Part shown: piece by piece, positions 47,538 through 57,697 of the stretch | How positions within the stretch are numbered: the stretch's first letter is position 1 | Layout: each line of letters starts with the position of its first letter | Origin: Candidatus Rokuibacteriota bacterium | Lineage (GTDB): Bacteria; Methylomirabilota; Methylomirabilia; Rokubacteriales; CSP1-6 | DNA: 64,000 bases | Assembly: GCA_003220475.1 (NCBI GenBank) | Contig: QHSO01000011.1 | Span: 1 to 64,000 of the forward strand | Direction of reading: 5' to 3' | Made by a program: the position numbers and the translations under genes | Notes under the pieces: generated by a model | Databases searched by the model: none | What the model was told of the DNA's origin: nothing | The model's input: only the letters and a program-made list of their open reading frames with translations

Positions 47538-48484
47538 GCGTCGCGAAAGGACCCGCACGCCGAGAGTCGGCATCCGTTCCCCGCGACGTCAAGCCGATGC
47601 TCGCCACGCTGGTGGACGAGCCGTTTCACCTGCCGGGCTGGGTTTACGAAGAGAAGTACGACGGCATTCGCATCATCGCCGAGAAGGACGGCTCACGCGT
47701 GCGTCTGATCACGCGCAACCTGATCGATCGCACCGCTGACTTTGCCGAGGTGGCGGCAGCCGTCGCGAAGCTGCCCGCGCCGACGCTGCTGCTGGACGGC
47801 GAGGTGGTGGTGTTCGATCCCAAGGGAATCTCGCGCTTTCAGCTCTTCGGCGCCGACACGCGGCGCCGGCCGGTCTACGTCGTTTTCGACTGTCTCTTCG
47901 CGCGCGGGCGCGATCTCCGCGCGCACCCCCTGGCCGAGCGGCGCGCGATGCTCGAAAAAGAAGTGCGCGCCGCCGGCCCGCTGCGCCTGGCGCGACGGCT
48001 CGCCAGCGACGGCTTCAAGGCGTTCGAGGCGGCGCGCGAGCGCGGCCTCGAGGGTATCGTGGCCAAGGACGCCGCGTCGCCGTACGAAACGGGCAAACGC
48101 TCGCCGGCGTGGCGCAAGGTGAAGGTACGCGCCGAGGAGGAGTTCGTGATCGGCGGCTACACCGCGCCGGAGGGCGCGCGCACGCACTTCGGCGCGCTGC
48201 TCATCGGCGCGTTCGACGACGGCAAGCTGCGGTATGCGGGCAAGGTCGGCACCGGCTTCACGAGCAAGTCGCTCGCCGAGCTCGCGCAGCGGTTCGCGCC
48301 GCTGCGGCGCCCGACGTCGCCCTTCCTCGACGCGCCACGGATGCGGGACGCGACGTGGCTCGAGCCGACGCTGGTCGGGCAGATCGGCTTCATGGAGAAG
48401 ACGGGCGACGGCCGCTTACGCCACCCCGTCTTCCTCGGCCTCCGCGACGACAAGCCCGCCGCCGAAGTGCGCTGGAGCGCGTAA
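47534..48484 (+). CDS. ATP-dependent DNA ligase (LigD ligase domain)
   Basis: WVYEEKYDGIRIIAEKDGSRVRLITRN adenylation motif; EGIVAKDAASPYETGKRSPAWRKVK; GTGA overlap with the PE gene. Confidence 0.93.
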   Translation: MSVAKGPARRESASVPRDVKPMLATLVDEPFHLPGWVYEEKYDGIRIIAEKDGSRVRLITRNLIDRTADFAEVAAAVAKLPAPTLLLDGEVVVFDPKGISRFQLFGADTRRRPVYVVFDCLFARGRDLRAHPLAERRAMLEKEVRAAGPLRLARRLASDGFKAFEAARERGLEGIVAKDAASPYETGKRSPAWRKVKVRAEEEFVIGGYTAPEGARTHFGALLIGAFDDGKLRYAGKVGTGFTSKSLAELAQRFAPLRRPTSPFLDAPRMRDATWLEPTLVGQIGFMEKTGDGRLRHPVFLGLRDDKPAAEVRWSA

Positions 48485-48543
48485 GCGCGGGTTATCGAGG
48501 CGCGCCACGGCTGCGCCGGGGCGCGACGAGCGTGGGGGGGGTT

Positions 48544-48564
48544 GGGGGCCAGTTCGGGGCCCCC
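48544..48564. terminator. bidirectional terminator-like G/C-run hairpin
   Basis: GGGGGCC-AGTTCGG-GGCCCCC followed by ATGTTTAAA, between convergent genes; near copy of the 13814 element. Confidence 0.65.
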
Positions 48565-48568
48565 ATGT

Positions 48569-50299
48569 TTAAACGGTATAGCGCGCGCGGATCTCGTCGA
48601 GCGCGCGGCGGCGCGATTCGGCGGGCGGCAGGTCGGCCGTCTCCACGGCGGCGAGCGCGCCGGCCAGATCCTCGTCCTTGATCTGTTGGCGCGCCCACGT
48701 CGAGTAGTCGTGCTGGCCCAGGTGCCACGCCCACGTCGGCTCGTCGACGCCTTCCGCGAGCTCGACGAAGCGCACGAGGTTCGACGCGCGCAGGTTCAGC
48801 GCGCCGGCGGGGCCGCGGAAGTAGAACGAGCGGTCGGGCGGCAGCTCGCCCTCCGTGTACTTGCGCACGTGACGCCGGTGCTGCACGCGGCGCTTGGCCA
48901 CGCGGAACCGCTGCGCACGCGGATGGTCGCCGAGCCACGCGATCGCGACCTCGCCCTCGGCGAGTTTGGGCCCGGCGAGCACCGGCGGTCGGCCGGTGGC
49001 GGCGGCGCGCGTGGCCGCCGCGAAGGCGTCGAGCTCGGTGGCGGCCACGACGTTGGGCAGCGTGCGCAGCTCGGGCGCGAGGTCGGTCACCTGGAGCGTG
49101 CTCATGCACAACGACTCCGTGCCCGCCCGCAGCAGTTCTACGACGGGTGAGCCGTCGGCCGGCGCGATGTGATGCGCTTCATCGAGGATGAGCCAGTGCG
49201 GCAACCCCGTGGTCGAGCGCACGAAGGACACCGCGCCCAGCGCCTTCGTGGCGTACGCGACCTTTTCCGCGCGCGTCATGGCCGACAGATTCAACACGAG
49301 GCTCGTGCGCGGCTGGTGCAGCAGCTGGCGCAGCTCGTCCGGCGTGGGCAGCACGCGCTCGCTGCTGCCGCCGAGTACGACGACGCGCTCGAGCTCGGCG
49401 AACGACTGATAGTCACCCTCCGGATCCACGAGCAGGACGGAGCGTCCGCTTTCGATCAGCCGCTCGACCAGCAGCCCCGTCAGCGTGGACTTGCCGCTCG
49501 CGGACGGGCCCACGATCAGCATGCGCGTGCCATGGGGTGAGATGGTGACCGGCTCGCCGGAGGCGGTGTCCCCGAGCGGCAGGCTGTGACGCGTCAGCCG
49601 CGGCATCAGTGCGGCGAGATCGTTCACGAGGTGCTCCGTGATGAGCTCGATGGCGCCGCGCGAGCCCGGCGCGCGGGTCACGTAATCGGCGCGCTCGCGC
49701 AGCGCGGGAATCGCATCGGCCACGGCCACCGCGCACTCGGACATCGCCAGGAACGCATGGTCGTTCTCCGCATCGCCGATGCCGACCATGTTGTGCGGCG
49801 ACAGCGCGAACATCGTCAGCGCCGCGTCGAGTCCGGTCCCCTTCGTGACGCCACCGGGCAGGAGCATGAGCGCGCCCTTGTTGAAGACGAGCGTGCGCTC
49901 GACGCCGATGTCGCGGATCGCGGCGAGCGCGGCGTCCGCATAGCCCTCGGTGGTCGCGATGATCGACGAGCCGAGGTCGAACGGCACCCCACGGCGCCGC
50001 AGCTCCTCCACCAGCGCGGACTGCGGCGCGTCGCCAAGCGTCCGCGCCTCGCGGGTCTCGGGGAAGTAAAGGAGCGCGCCGTTTTCGGCGACGACGGCGT
50101 CGAACATCCGGTCGATGTCGGCGCACACGCTGCGTAGATCGGGGAGCATGCGCCCCGTGACCAGCAGAACTTTCCGGCCGGACTCGCGCACGCGCGCCAG
50201 CGCCTGGGCCATTTCGGGGGAGCACCGGCCGCCATCGGCGATGGTGCCGTCGTAGTCACAGGCGAGTACGTGAACGTTCACGAGTGAGATCCCGTGCAT
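48569..50299 (-). CDS. HAD-IIB phosphatase fused to HerA/DUF87-like ATPase
   Basis: VLACDYDGTIADGGRCSPEM...GIGDAENDHAFLAMSECAVAVADA (HAD-IIB), then LIVGPSASGKSTLTGLLVERLIE Walker A and LPHWLILDEAHHIAP Walker B. Confidence 0.88.
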   Translation of the reverse strand: MHGISLVNVHVLACDYDGTIADGGRCSPEMAQALARVRESGRKVLLVTGRMLPDLRSVCADIDRMFDAVVAENGALLYFPETREARTLGDAPQSALVEELRRRGVPFDLGSSIIATTEGYADAALAAIRDIGVERTLVFNKGALMLLPGGVTKGTGLDAALTMFALSPHNMVGIGDAENDHAFLAMSECAVAVADAIPALRERADYVTRAPGSRGAIELITEHLVNDLAALMPRLTRHSLPLGDTASGEPVTISPHGTRMLIVGPSASGKSTLTGLLVERLIESGRSVLLVDPEGDYQSFAELERVVVLGGSSERVLPTPDELRQLLHQPRTSLVLNLSAMTRAEKVAYATKALGAVSFVRSTTGLPHWLILDEAHHIAPADGSPVVELLRAGTESLCMSTLQVTDLAPELRTLPNVVAATELDAFAAATRAAATGRPPVLAGPKLAEGEVAIAWLGDHPRAQRFRVAKRRVQHRRHVRKYTEGELPPDRSFYFRGPAGALNLRASNLVRFVELAEGVDEPTWAWHLGQHDYSTWARQQIKDEDLAGALAAVETADLPPAESRRRALDEIRARYTV

Positions 50300-50360
50300 T
50301 CACCGTACCACCGCCCGCTCGCCTCGGCCGTGAAGCGCGTGCAGCTCTGTGGAATCTCCG

Positions 50361-51560
50361 TCAGCGCCCGGGGCGGTGGAGGCCGAGAGCGATCGTGCCG
50401 GCGGCGGCGAGCCGGTCGATCTCGCTCGGTGTCACGCCGATCTCGGCGAGCACCTCGGCGGTGTGCTCGCCTAGCAGCGGAGCCGCGCGGCGGATCTCCG
50501 CCGGCGTGGCGGAGGCGCGCACGGGGAACGTCAGCATCCGTGCGGTGCCATAGCCGGGCTGCTCGACCTCCGCGACGAGCTGCAGATGCTTGACCTGCGC
50601 GTCGGCGAAGACCTCGTCGAACTCGTAGACGGGCCCCGCCGCGATGGAGGCGCGCTCGAAGCGCTCGAGCCACTCGGCGGTCGTGCCGTCGGCCAGCGCA
50701 CGCTCCACGCGCGCGCGAAAGTCGTCGTAGTGCGCGAGCCGCGAGTCGTTCGTCGCAAAGCGCGGGTCGGTGGCGAGACTCGAATCGCCGAGCGCCTTGC
50801 AGAAGCGATCGTACTGATCGGGGTTCATCATGACGACCTGGATCATGCCGTCCTTCGTCGGATAGGCCTCGGCAGGCGTGAGATTCGCGTTGCGATTGCC
50901 CAGACGGCGCGGCGCCTGGCCGGTGTCGAAGTACTGGGCGACCGGATCCGGCAGCAGACTCAGCGTCGACGCCAACAGATTGACGTCGAGATGCTGGCCG
51001 GCGCCCGTGCGGAAGCGGTGCACGAGCGCGGCGTTGACCGCGCCGAACGCGCACAGCGCCGCCGCGAGATCGGAGACCGAGCTGCCCACGCGCGTCGGTG
51101 GCTGGCCGGGCATGCCGGTCAGCGCCATGAGCCCGCTCACGCCCTGCGCGATCGTGTTGTAGCCGGGACGCCTGGCGTGGGGGCCTGTTTGGCCGAAGCC
51201 CGTGACGGACGCGTAGACGACACGCGGGTTCACGGCGCTCACCGTCTCATAGCCCAGGCCCAAGCGGGCGGCGACGCCGGGCAGGAAATTCTCGACGATC
51301 ACGTCGGCACGACGGGCCAGCTCGAAGGCCAGGCGCGCGCCCTCGGGATGCTGCAGCTCGACCGCGACCCCGCGCTTGCCGCGGTTGATCGCCGCGAAGG
51401 CGGCGCTCATGCCGTCCCCACCGCGCCAGGCGCGCAGGTCGTCTCCGCGCCCCGGACGCTCGAGCTTGACGACGTCGGCCCCCAGGTCCGCCATCAGGGC
51501 CGCGCAGTAGGGACCGGCGATCACCCGGGAGAGGTCGAGAACGCGGATGCCGGCGAGCAC
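50361..51560 (-). CDS. CaiB/BaiF family CoA transferase
   Basis: LAGIRVLDLSRVIAGPYCAALMADLGADVVKLERPGRGDDLR. Confidence 0.95.
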   Translation of the reverse strand: MLAGIRVLDLSRVIAGPYCAALMADLGADVVKLERPGRGDDLRAWRGGDGMSAAFAAINRGKRGVAVELQHPEGARLAFELARRADVIVENFLPGVAARLGLGYETVSAVNPRVVYASVTGFGQTGPHARRPGYNTIAQGVSGLMALTGMPGQPPTRVGSSVSDLAAALCAFGAVNAALVHRFRTGAGQHLDVNLLASTLSLLPDPVAQYFDTGQAPRRLGNRNANLTPAEAYPTKDGMIQVVMMNPDQYDRFCKALGDSSLATDPRFATNDSRLAHYDDFRARVERALADGTTAEWLERFERASIAAGPVYEFDEVFADAQVKHLQLVAEVEQPGYGTARMLTFPVRASATPAEIRRAAPLLGEHTAEVLAEIGVTPSEIDRLAAAGTIALGLHRPGR

Positions 51561-51620
51561 GCCGCCGAGTATAATCCGGCACCACTGTCTCTGAGGTATC
51601 GGCGTGGAGGTCAGCTCCCA

Positions 51621-52541
51621 ATGAAACGATTCATTCTCCGACGGGTCGGCTACGCGTTGCTATCACTCGTCGTGTTATCCGCGACGATCTTCGTCTTCGT
51701 GAGGCTCACGGGCGATCCTTCGGTCCTGCTCGTCGAGCCCGGCGCCAGCAAGGCCGACATCGACGCGATACGCGCCGACCTCGGCCTCGACCGTCCGCTT
51801 CTCGTGCAGTACGCCCTGTTCGTGAAGGGGCTGCTCAAAGCCGACTTCGGCCGGTCCTTCTACTACCGGACGCCGGTGCTCGAGCTCTACCTCGAGCGGC
51901 TACCGAACTCGCTGATGCTGGCGGTGGTCGCCATGGCGTTCTCGCTGGTCATCGGCATCCCGAGCGGCATCATCGCCGCCATGCGCGTCAACAGCGGCTG
52001 GGACGGGGCGGGCAAGGTGTTTGCGCTCCTCGGGCTCTCCATGCCGTCGTTCTGGGTCGGGCTGCTGATGATCCTCTTCTTCTCCGTGTACCTCGGCTGG
52101 CTGCCGTCGTCCGGCTCCGGCACCCCACTGCATATCCTCATGCCCGCCTTCGCGCTCGGCTGGTACTTCGCGGCCGCGCACATGCGGCTCACGCGCAGCT
52201 CGATGCTCGAGGTGCTCGGCTCCGAGTACATCAAGCTCGCGCGACTCAAGGGGCTGCCGGAGACCCTCGTCATCTGTAAGCACGCCTTCAAGAACGCGCT
52301 GATTCCCGTGCTGACGCTGGCCGGTATCAACCTGGTATTGATGATCAACGTCGCCGTGGTGGTGGAGACCGTGTTCGCGTGGCCGGGGGTGGGCCGGCTG
52401 TTCTACGAGGGCATCGCGTTCCGCGACTTCCCCGTGGTGCAGACGTCGATCATCCTCAGCGGCACGATGATCGTGGCCGTCAACCTCGCGGTGGACCTCC
52501 TGTACGCCGTCATCGACCCGAGGATCCGTTATGAACGGTAG
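51621..52541 (+). CDS. oligo/dipeptide ABC transporter permease (DppB-like)
   Basis: MKRFILRRVGYALLSLVVLSATIFVFVRLTGDP...HAFKNALIPVLTLAGINLVLMINVAVVVETVFAWPGVGRL. Confidence 0.94.
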   Translation: MKRFILRRVGYALLSLVVLSATIFVFVRLTGDPSVLLVEPGASKADIDAIRADLGLDRPLLVQYALFVKGLLKADFGRSFYYRTPVLELYLERLPNSLMLAVVAMAFSLVIGIPSGIIAAMRVNSGWDGAGKVFALLGLSMPSFWVGLLMILFFSVYLGWLPSSGSGTPLHILMPAFALGWYFAAAHMRLTRSSMLEVLGSEYIKLARLKGLPETLVICKHAFKNALIPVLTLAGINLVLMINVAVVVETVFAWPGVGRLFYEGIAFRDFPVVQTSIILSGTMIVAVNLAVDLLYAVIDPRIRYER

Positions 52542-53421
52542 CCGCGCCGCCGCACTCACGGTCGCCTGGCGTCTGGCCTCCTTCCGCTCCCGTCTGGAAG
52601 GCCTGCCGGCCTTCCCCATCGTCATCCTCGGCACGCTCGCCCTGCTGGCGATCTTCGCTGACTTCATCGCGCCCCACGACCCCCAGGTGGGGCTGCTCGG
52701 CGAGCGCTTCCGCCCGCCCGCGTGGCAGGCGGGCGGGAGCACCGCGCATCTGCTCGGCACCGATCACGTCGGTCGCGACGTGCTGTCGCGCCTCATCTTC
52801 GGCGCGCGCATCTCGATGACCGTCGGCTTCACGGCCGTGATCTTTGCCGGCGTGGTCGGCACCACGCTGGGGATTCTTGCCGGCTACCTCGGCGGCTGGG
52901 TGGATCAGGTCATCATGCGCGTGACCGACGCGTGGCTGGCGCTGCCCGCGCTCACGTTCGCGATCTTCCTGGCCGCCATCGTGGGGCCGAGCGCGAGCAA
53001 CATCGTGATCATCATGGCCCTCGTCTACTGGACGCGCTACGCGCGCGTCGTGCGCGGCGAGGTGCTCTCGCTCAAGGAGCGCGACTACGTGCGCCTCGCC
53101 ATCGTGGCCGGGTGCTCCAAGCGTACGATCATGAAACGCCACATCCTCCCGAACGTGGTGAACTCGTCCATCGTGCTCGCCACCCTCATGCTCGGTGTCG
53201 TCATCGTCACCGAGGCCGCGCTGTCGTTTCTCGGCGTCGGCGTGCCGCCGCCGCAGCCCGCGTGGGGGCTCATGCTCGCCGACGGCAAGAAGGGGCTGAT
53301 GGCCGGCTACTGGTGGCTGACCGTGCTGCCCGGCCTGTGCATCATGTTGATGGTGCTCTCCGCCAACCTGCTCGGTGACTGGCTGCGCGTAAAGCTCGAC
53401 CCGCAGCTGCGGCAGCTGTAA
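52531..53421 (+). CDS. oligo/dipeptide ABC transporter permease (DppC-like)
   Basis: HLLGTDHVGRDVLSRLIFGARISM; TEAALSFLGVGVPPPQPAWG. Confidence 0.94.
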   Translation: MNGSRAAALTVAWRLASFRSRLEGLPAFPIVILGTLALLAIFADFIAPHDPQVGLLGERFRPPAWQAGGSTAHLLGTDHVGRDVLSRLIFGARISMTVGFTAVIFAGVVGTTLGILAGYLGGWVDQVIMRVTDAWLALPALTFAIFLAAIVGPSASNIVIIMALVYWTRYARVVRGEVLSLKERDYVRLAIVAGCSKRTIMKRHILPNVVNSSIVLATLMLGVVIVTEAALSFLGVGVPPPQPAWGLMLADGKKGLMAGYWWLTVLPGLCIMLMVLSANLLGDWLRVKLDPQLRQL

Positions 53422-53469
53422 TGGCTTTGCGAGCCGCAGCCGCAGGCGAGGCGAGCCTGTGATGAGGGC

Positions 53470-54440
53470 ATGAGCGACACGCCCCTGCTCGACGTGCGCG
53501 GCCTCACCACGCACTACGTCAGCGCGCGGGGCACGCGCGTGACGCGGGCGGTGGAGGACGTGTCGTTCACGCTGCGCGACGGCGAGACGCTGGGCATCGT
53601 CGGCGAGTCGGGCTCCGGCAAGACGACGCTGGCGCTGTCGCTGCTGCGCCTGCTGCCGCCGGGCGCACGTATCATCGCCGGCGCCATCCGGTTCGAGGGC
53701 GAGGATCTGTTGGCGAAGCGCGAGTCCGAGATGCGCCATATCCGCGGCAAGCGCATCGCCATGATCCTGCAGGATCCGATGGCCTCGCTGAACCCGCTCT
53801 TCACCATCGGCGACCAGGTAGGCGAGCCGCTGCGCGTCCACGAGGGGGCGAGCCGCCGCGGGGCGTGGGAGCGGGCGCGCGAGCTGCTGGGCGCCGTACG
53901 CATCTCGGCGCCCAACGCGCGCGTGCGCAACTATCCGCACGAGCTGTCGGGCGGCATGCGCCAGCGCATCGTCGGCGCTATCGCGATCTCGTGCGGTCCC
54001 CGGCTGCTCATCGCCGACGAGCCCACGACGAGCCTCGACGTGACCATCCAGGCCCAGTACCTGTCGCTGCTGCGCGAGCTGCAGCGCGCGCAGGGCCTGG
54101 CCCTGATCTTCATCACCCACAACCTTGGCATCGTCGCCCGCATGTGCGACAAGGTCGCCGTCATGTACGGGGGGCGGATCGTGGAGTCGGGCCCGGTGCG
54201 GCGCATTTTCGGCGCCCCGGCGCATCCCTACACGCGCGCGCTCATCGAGTCCATTCCGAAGCTCGGCGACTCGAACGGGCGGCTCACGGCGATCGAGGGC
54301 CAGCCGCCGGACCCGGCGGCGCTACCCGAGGGCTGCGCGTTCCACCCGCGCTGCCCGGTGCGGCTCGAGAAATGCGCGACCGAGCGGCCGCGCGACAGCG
54401 TCGTCGGCGACGAGCACCGCACGGCGTGCTGGTTGCACGG

Positions 54441-54444
<4 letters not shown>
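53470..54444 (+). CDS. oligo/dipeptide ABC transporter ATPase (DppD-like)
   Basis: VGESGSGKTTLALSLLRLLP; LSGGMRQRIVGAIAISCGPRLLIADEPTTSLDVT. Confidence 0.94.
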
Positions 54445-55439
<995 letters not shown>

Positions 55440-55443
55440 GTGA

Positions 55444-56544
55444 TCACGTGCCCCGGCGCGTCGCGCGCGCGGCTTCGTAGACCGCGAGCGTCCGCGCCAT
55501 CGTCGCGTCGATCGAGTGCTCCGCGAGCACCAGAGCCTGGCCGCGCTGCGCGAGCGTGCGTGCGCGTGCGGGATCGCGCAGCAGGTCGAGGATCGCGTCG
55601 GCGAGGGCGGCCGCATCCGCCGGCGGGACGAGGCGGCCCGTCTCGCCGTCGCGCACGAGCTCCGGCGTGCCGCCGACGGTGGTGCCCACGACCGGCGTGC
55701 CGACCGCAAGGGCCTGCGGGATCACCTGCGACATCGCCTCCGATTTCACCGACGGCAGCACGAGGACGTCGAGCGCGGCCATGACCTCGGGCACGTCGCG
55801 GCGGAAGCCCGTCATCACGACGTGCGACTCGAGTCCCATCTCCTTCACGCGGCGGCGCACGTCGTCGAAGCCGATGCCGTCGCCGACGATGAGGAAGCGC
55901 GCGTCGGGACGCTGCGCCAGGACGGAGCGCGCGGCCTCGAGGAAGTACGCGTGTCCCTTGCTGCCACGGATGTTGGCGACGAGGCCGACGGCGGGGCCGC
56001 GCAAGCCGAGCTCGGTGCGGACGCCGGCGCCGGAGACGTTCGGATGAAAGCGCGTCGTGTCGAGACCCGGCCCGATCGCGACGACGCGCTCGGCCGGCAC
56101 GCCGGCGCCGCGCACGATCGTTGCCACCGCCTCACCGCTGGTGATGATCCGATCGGCGAGCCGGTACACGAACGCGCGGCTTCCCGGAATGGGAATGCTG
56201 ACGTGACGACTCCGAACGATCGGAAGGCGCAGCGAGCGCGCCGCGAGCCCGCCGACCCACGCATCCACCGAGGAGTGCGTGTGGACGACCGCGACGTCGT
56301 GGACGCGGAGGTGGCGTCGGAGCGCAACGATAGCGGCCACGTCCCAGGCGCCGCGCATTCGAACGGCCAGCACAGGCACGTTCGCACGCGCGGCCTCGGT
56401 GACCAACCGGCTACCGGGTTGCCCGAGGATCGTTGCGCGCCAGCCGTGCGCGATCAGCCAGCGCGATTCGGCGATGATTCGGATCTCCTGCCCACCGAAC
56501 CCGACCGAGGATTCCGTGTGCAGGATAACGGAGCCGGGGGCCAT
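55444..56544 (-). CDS. glycosyltransferase family 4-like protein
   Basis: VGLVANIRGSKGHAYFLEAARSVLAQRPDARFLIVGDG; VLPSVKSEAMSQVIPQALAVGTPVVGTTVGGTPELV. Confidence 0.93.
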   Translation of the reverse strand: MAPGSVILHTESSVGFGGQEIRIIAESRWLIAHGWRATILGQPGSRLVTEAARANVPVLAVRMRGAWDVAAIVALRRHLRVHDVAVVHTHSSVDAWVGGLAARSLRLPIVRSRHVSIPIPGSRAFVYRLADRIITSGEAVATIVRGAGVPAERVVAIGPGLDTTRFHPNVSGAGVRTELGLRGPAVGLVANIRGSKGHAYFLEAARSVLAQRPDARFLIVGDGIGFDDVRRRVKEMGLESHVVMTGFRRDVPEVMAALDVLVLPSVKSEAMSQVIPQALAVGTPVVGTTVGGTPELVRDGETGRLVPPADAAALADAILDLLRDPARARTLAQRGQALVLAEHSIDATMARTLAVYEAARATRRGT

Positions 56545-56565
56545 CCCGGCTCCGTTATAGCAAAA

Positions 56566-56934
56566 CTACCAGCGGCCGCCGCCGCCGCCGGGTCGGCTGC
56601 CGCCGCCCCCGCCGTAGCCGCCACCGGGCCGGCCGCCGCCGCCGCGACCGCCGAAGCCGCCGCGCCCGCCGCCGCCACCGCCGGCACCGGGACTCTTGGC
56701 CTTTTCGACCTGGATGGTCCGGCCGTCGAGGCTGGTCCCGTTGAGCTTGTTGATTGCCTGATCGGCCTCCTCATTCGTCGCCATTTCGACGAAGCCGAAT
56801 CCACGCGAGCGGCCGGTGTCGCGATCCGTCACCACGCTCGCGGACTCGACATTGCCGCACGCGGCGAACGCCTCGCGCAAACGTTCGGTCGATGTGGAGA
56901 AGGAGAGGCCTCCGACGAAGAGTTTGACAGCCAT
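56566..56934 (-). CDS. RRM RNA-binding protein with Gly-rich tail
   Basis: KLFVGGLSFSTSTERLREAFAACGNVESASVVTDRDTGRSRGFGFVEM; GGGGGRGGFGGRGGGGRPGGG tail. Confidence 0.94.
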   Translation of the reverse strand: MAVKLFVGGLSFSTSTERLREAFAACGNVESASVVTDRDTGRSRGFGFVEMATNEEADQAINKLNGTSLDGRTIQVEKAKSPGAGGGGGGRGGFGGRGGGGRPGGGYGGGGGSRPGGGGGRW

Positions 56935-57070
56935 GGGGAGCGCTCCTTGTGGCCTTCCGACTGTGTCGCGATCCCTGGACTCGGAAGGAGAACCGGGACG
57001 CGGCCTGAGACCGCGGGCGGGGGTTCACGGCGAACCGGCGACCGCACCAGACGGGTAAAGTATACATGCC

Positions 57071-57688
57071 GTGATCAATGATTTCATCGAGGAGTTCACC
57101 TACCTCGGTATCTTCATCGTCCTCTTCCTCGGGGGACTCGGCGTGCCCATTCCCGAGGAGCTCCCGGTCCTGGCCGCCGGCGCGCTCTCCCACGAGGGCT
57201 ACATGCGCTCGTGGGTGGCGCTGCCCGTGTGCATCCTCGGCGTGCTCGTCGGGGACTCCGTCCTCTATTGGGTCGGCCACCACTGGGGCGAGCGCATCCT
57301 CGACTGGTCGATCGTGCGCCGCGTGCTCACCGAACAACGCGAGCACGTCCTGCTGGCCGCCTATCGGCGGCACGCCGCGAAGACGGTCTTCACCGCCCGC
57401 CACGTGATGGGGCTGCGCGCGGCGGCGTTCCTCACCGCGGGCATCGCCCGCGTACCGTTCTGGAAGTTCATCCTCGCCGACGCGACCGCGGCCTCGATCG
57501 GTGTGCCGTTCGGCTTCTCGCTGGCCTATTTTTTCACCGATCAGCTCGGCGCGATCCTCCAGGACGTGCACCGTGTGGAGCGCTGGCTCGCCCTGCTCGC
57601 GCTCGTCGCGCTCGCGACGTGGGTCGCGGTACTGGCGTGGCGCAAGAGCCGTGCGGTGGCCCAGGACGTCGATGACGGCGTGCTATAG
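57071..57688 (+). CDS. DedA-family membrane protein
   Basis: FIEEFTYLGIFIVLFLGGLGVPIPEELPVLAAGALSHEG; GDSVLYWVGHHWG. Confidence 0.92.
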   Translation: MINDFIEEFTYLGIFIVLFLGGLGVPIPEELPVLAAGALSHEGYMRSWVALPVCILGVLVGDSVLYWVGHHWGERILDWSIVRRVLTEQREHVLLAAYRRHAAKTVFTARHVMGLRAAAFLTAGIARVPFWKFILADATAASIGVPFGFSLAYFFTDQLGAILQDVHRVERWLALLALVALATWVAVLAWRKSRAVAQDVDDGVL

Positions 57689-57697
57689 TCGGCGAGC

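Noticed and set aside
53422-53469. GCGAGCCGCAGCCGCAGGCGAGGCGAGCC repeat-rich spacer between permease and ATPase
   Set aside because: Short imperfect GC repeats only; consistent with an ordinary intergenic spacer.
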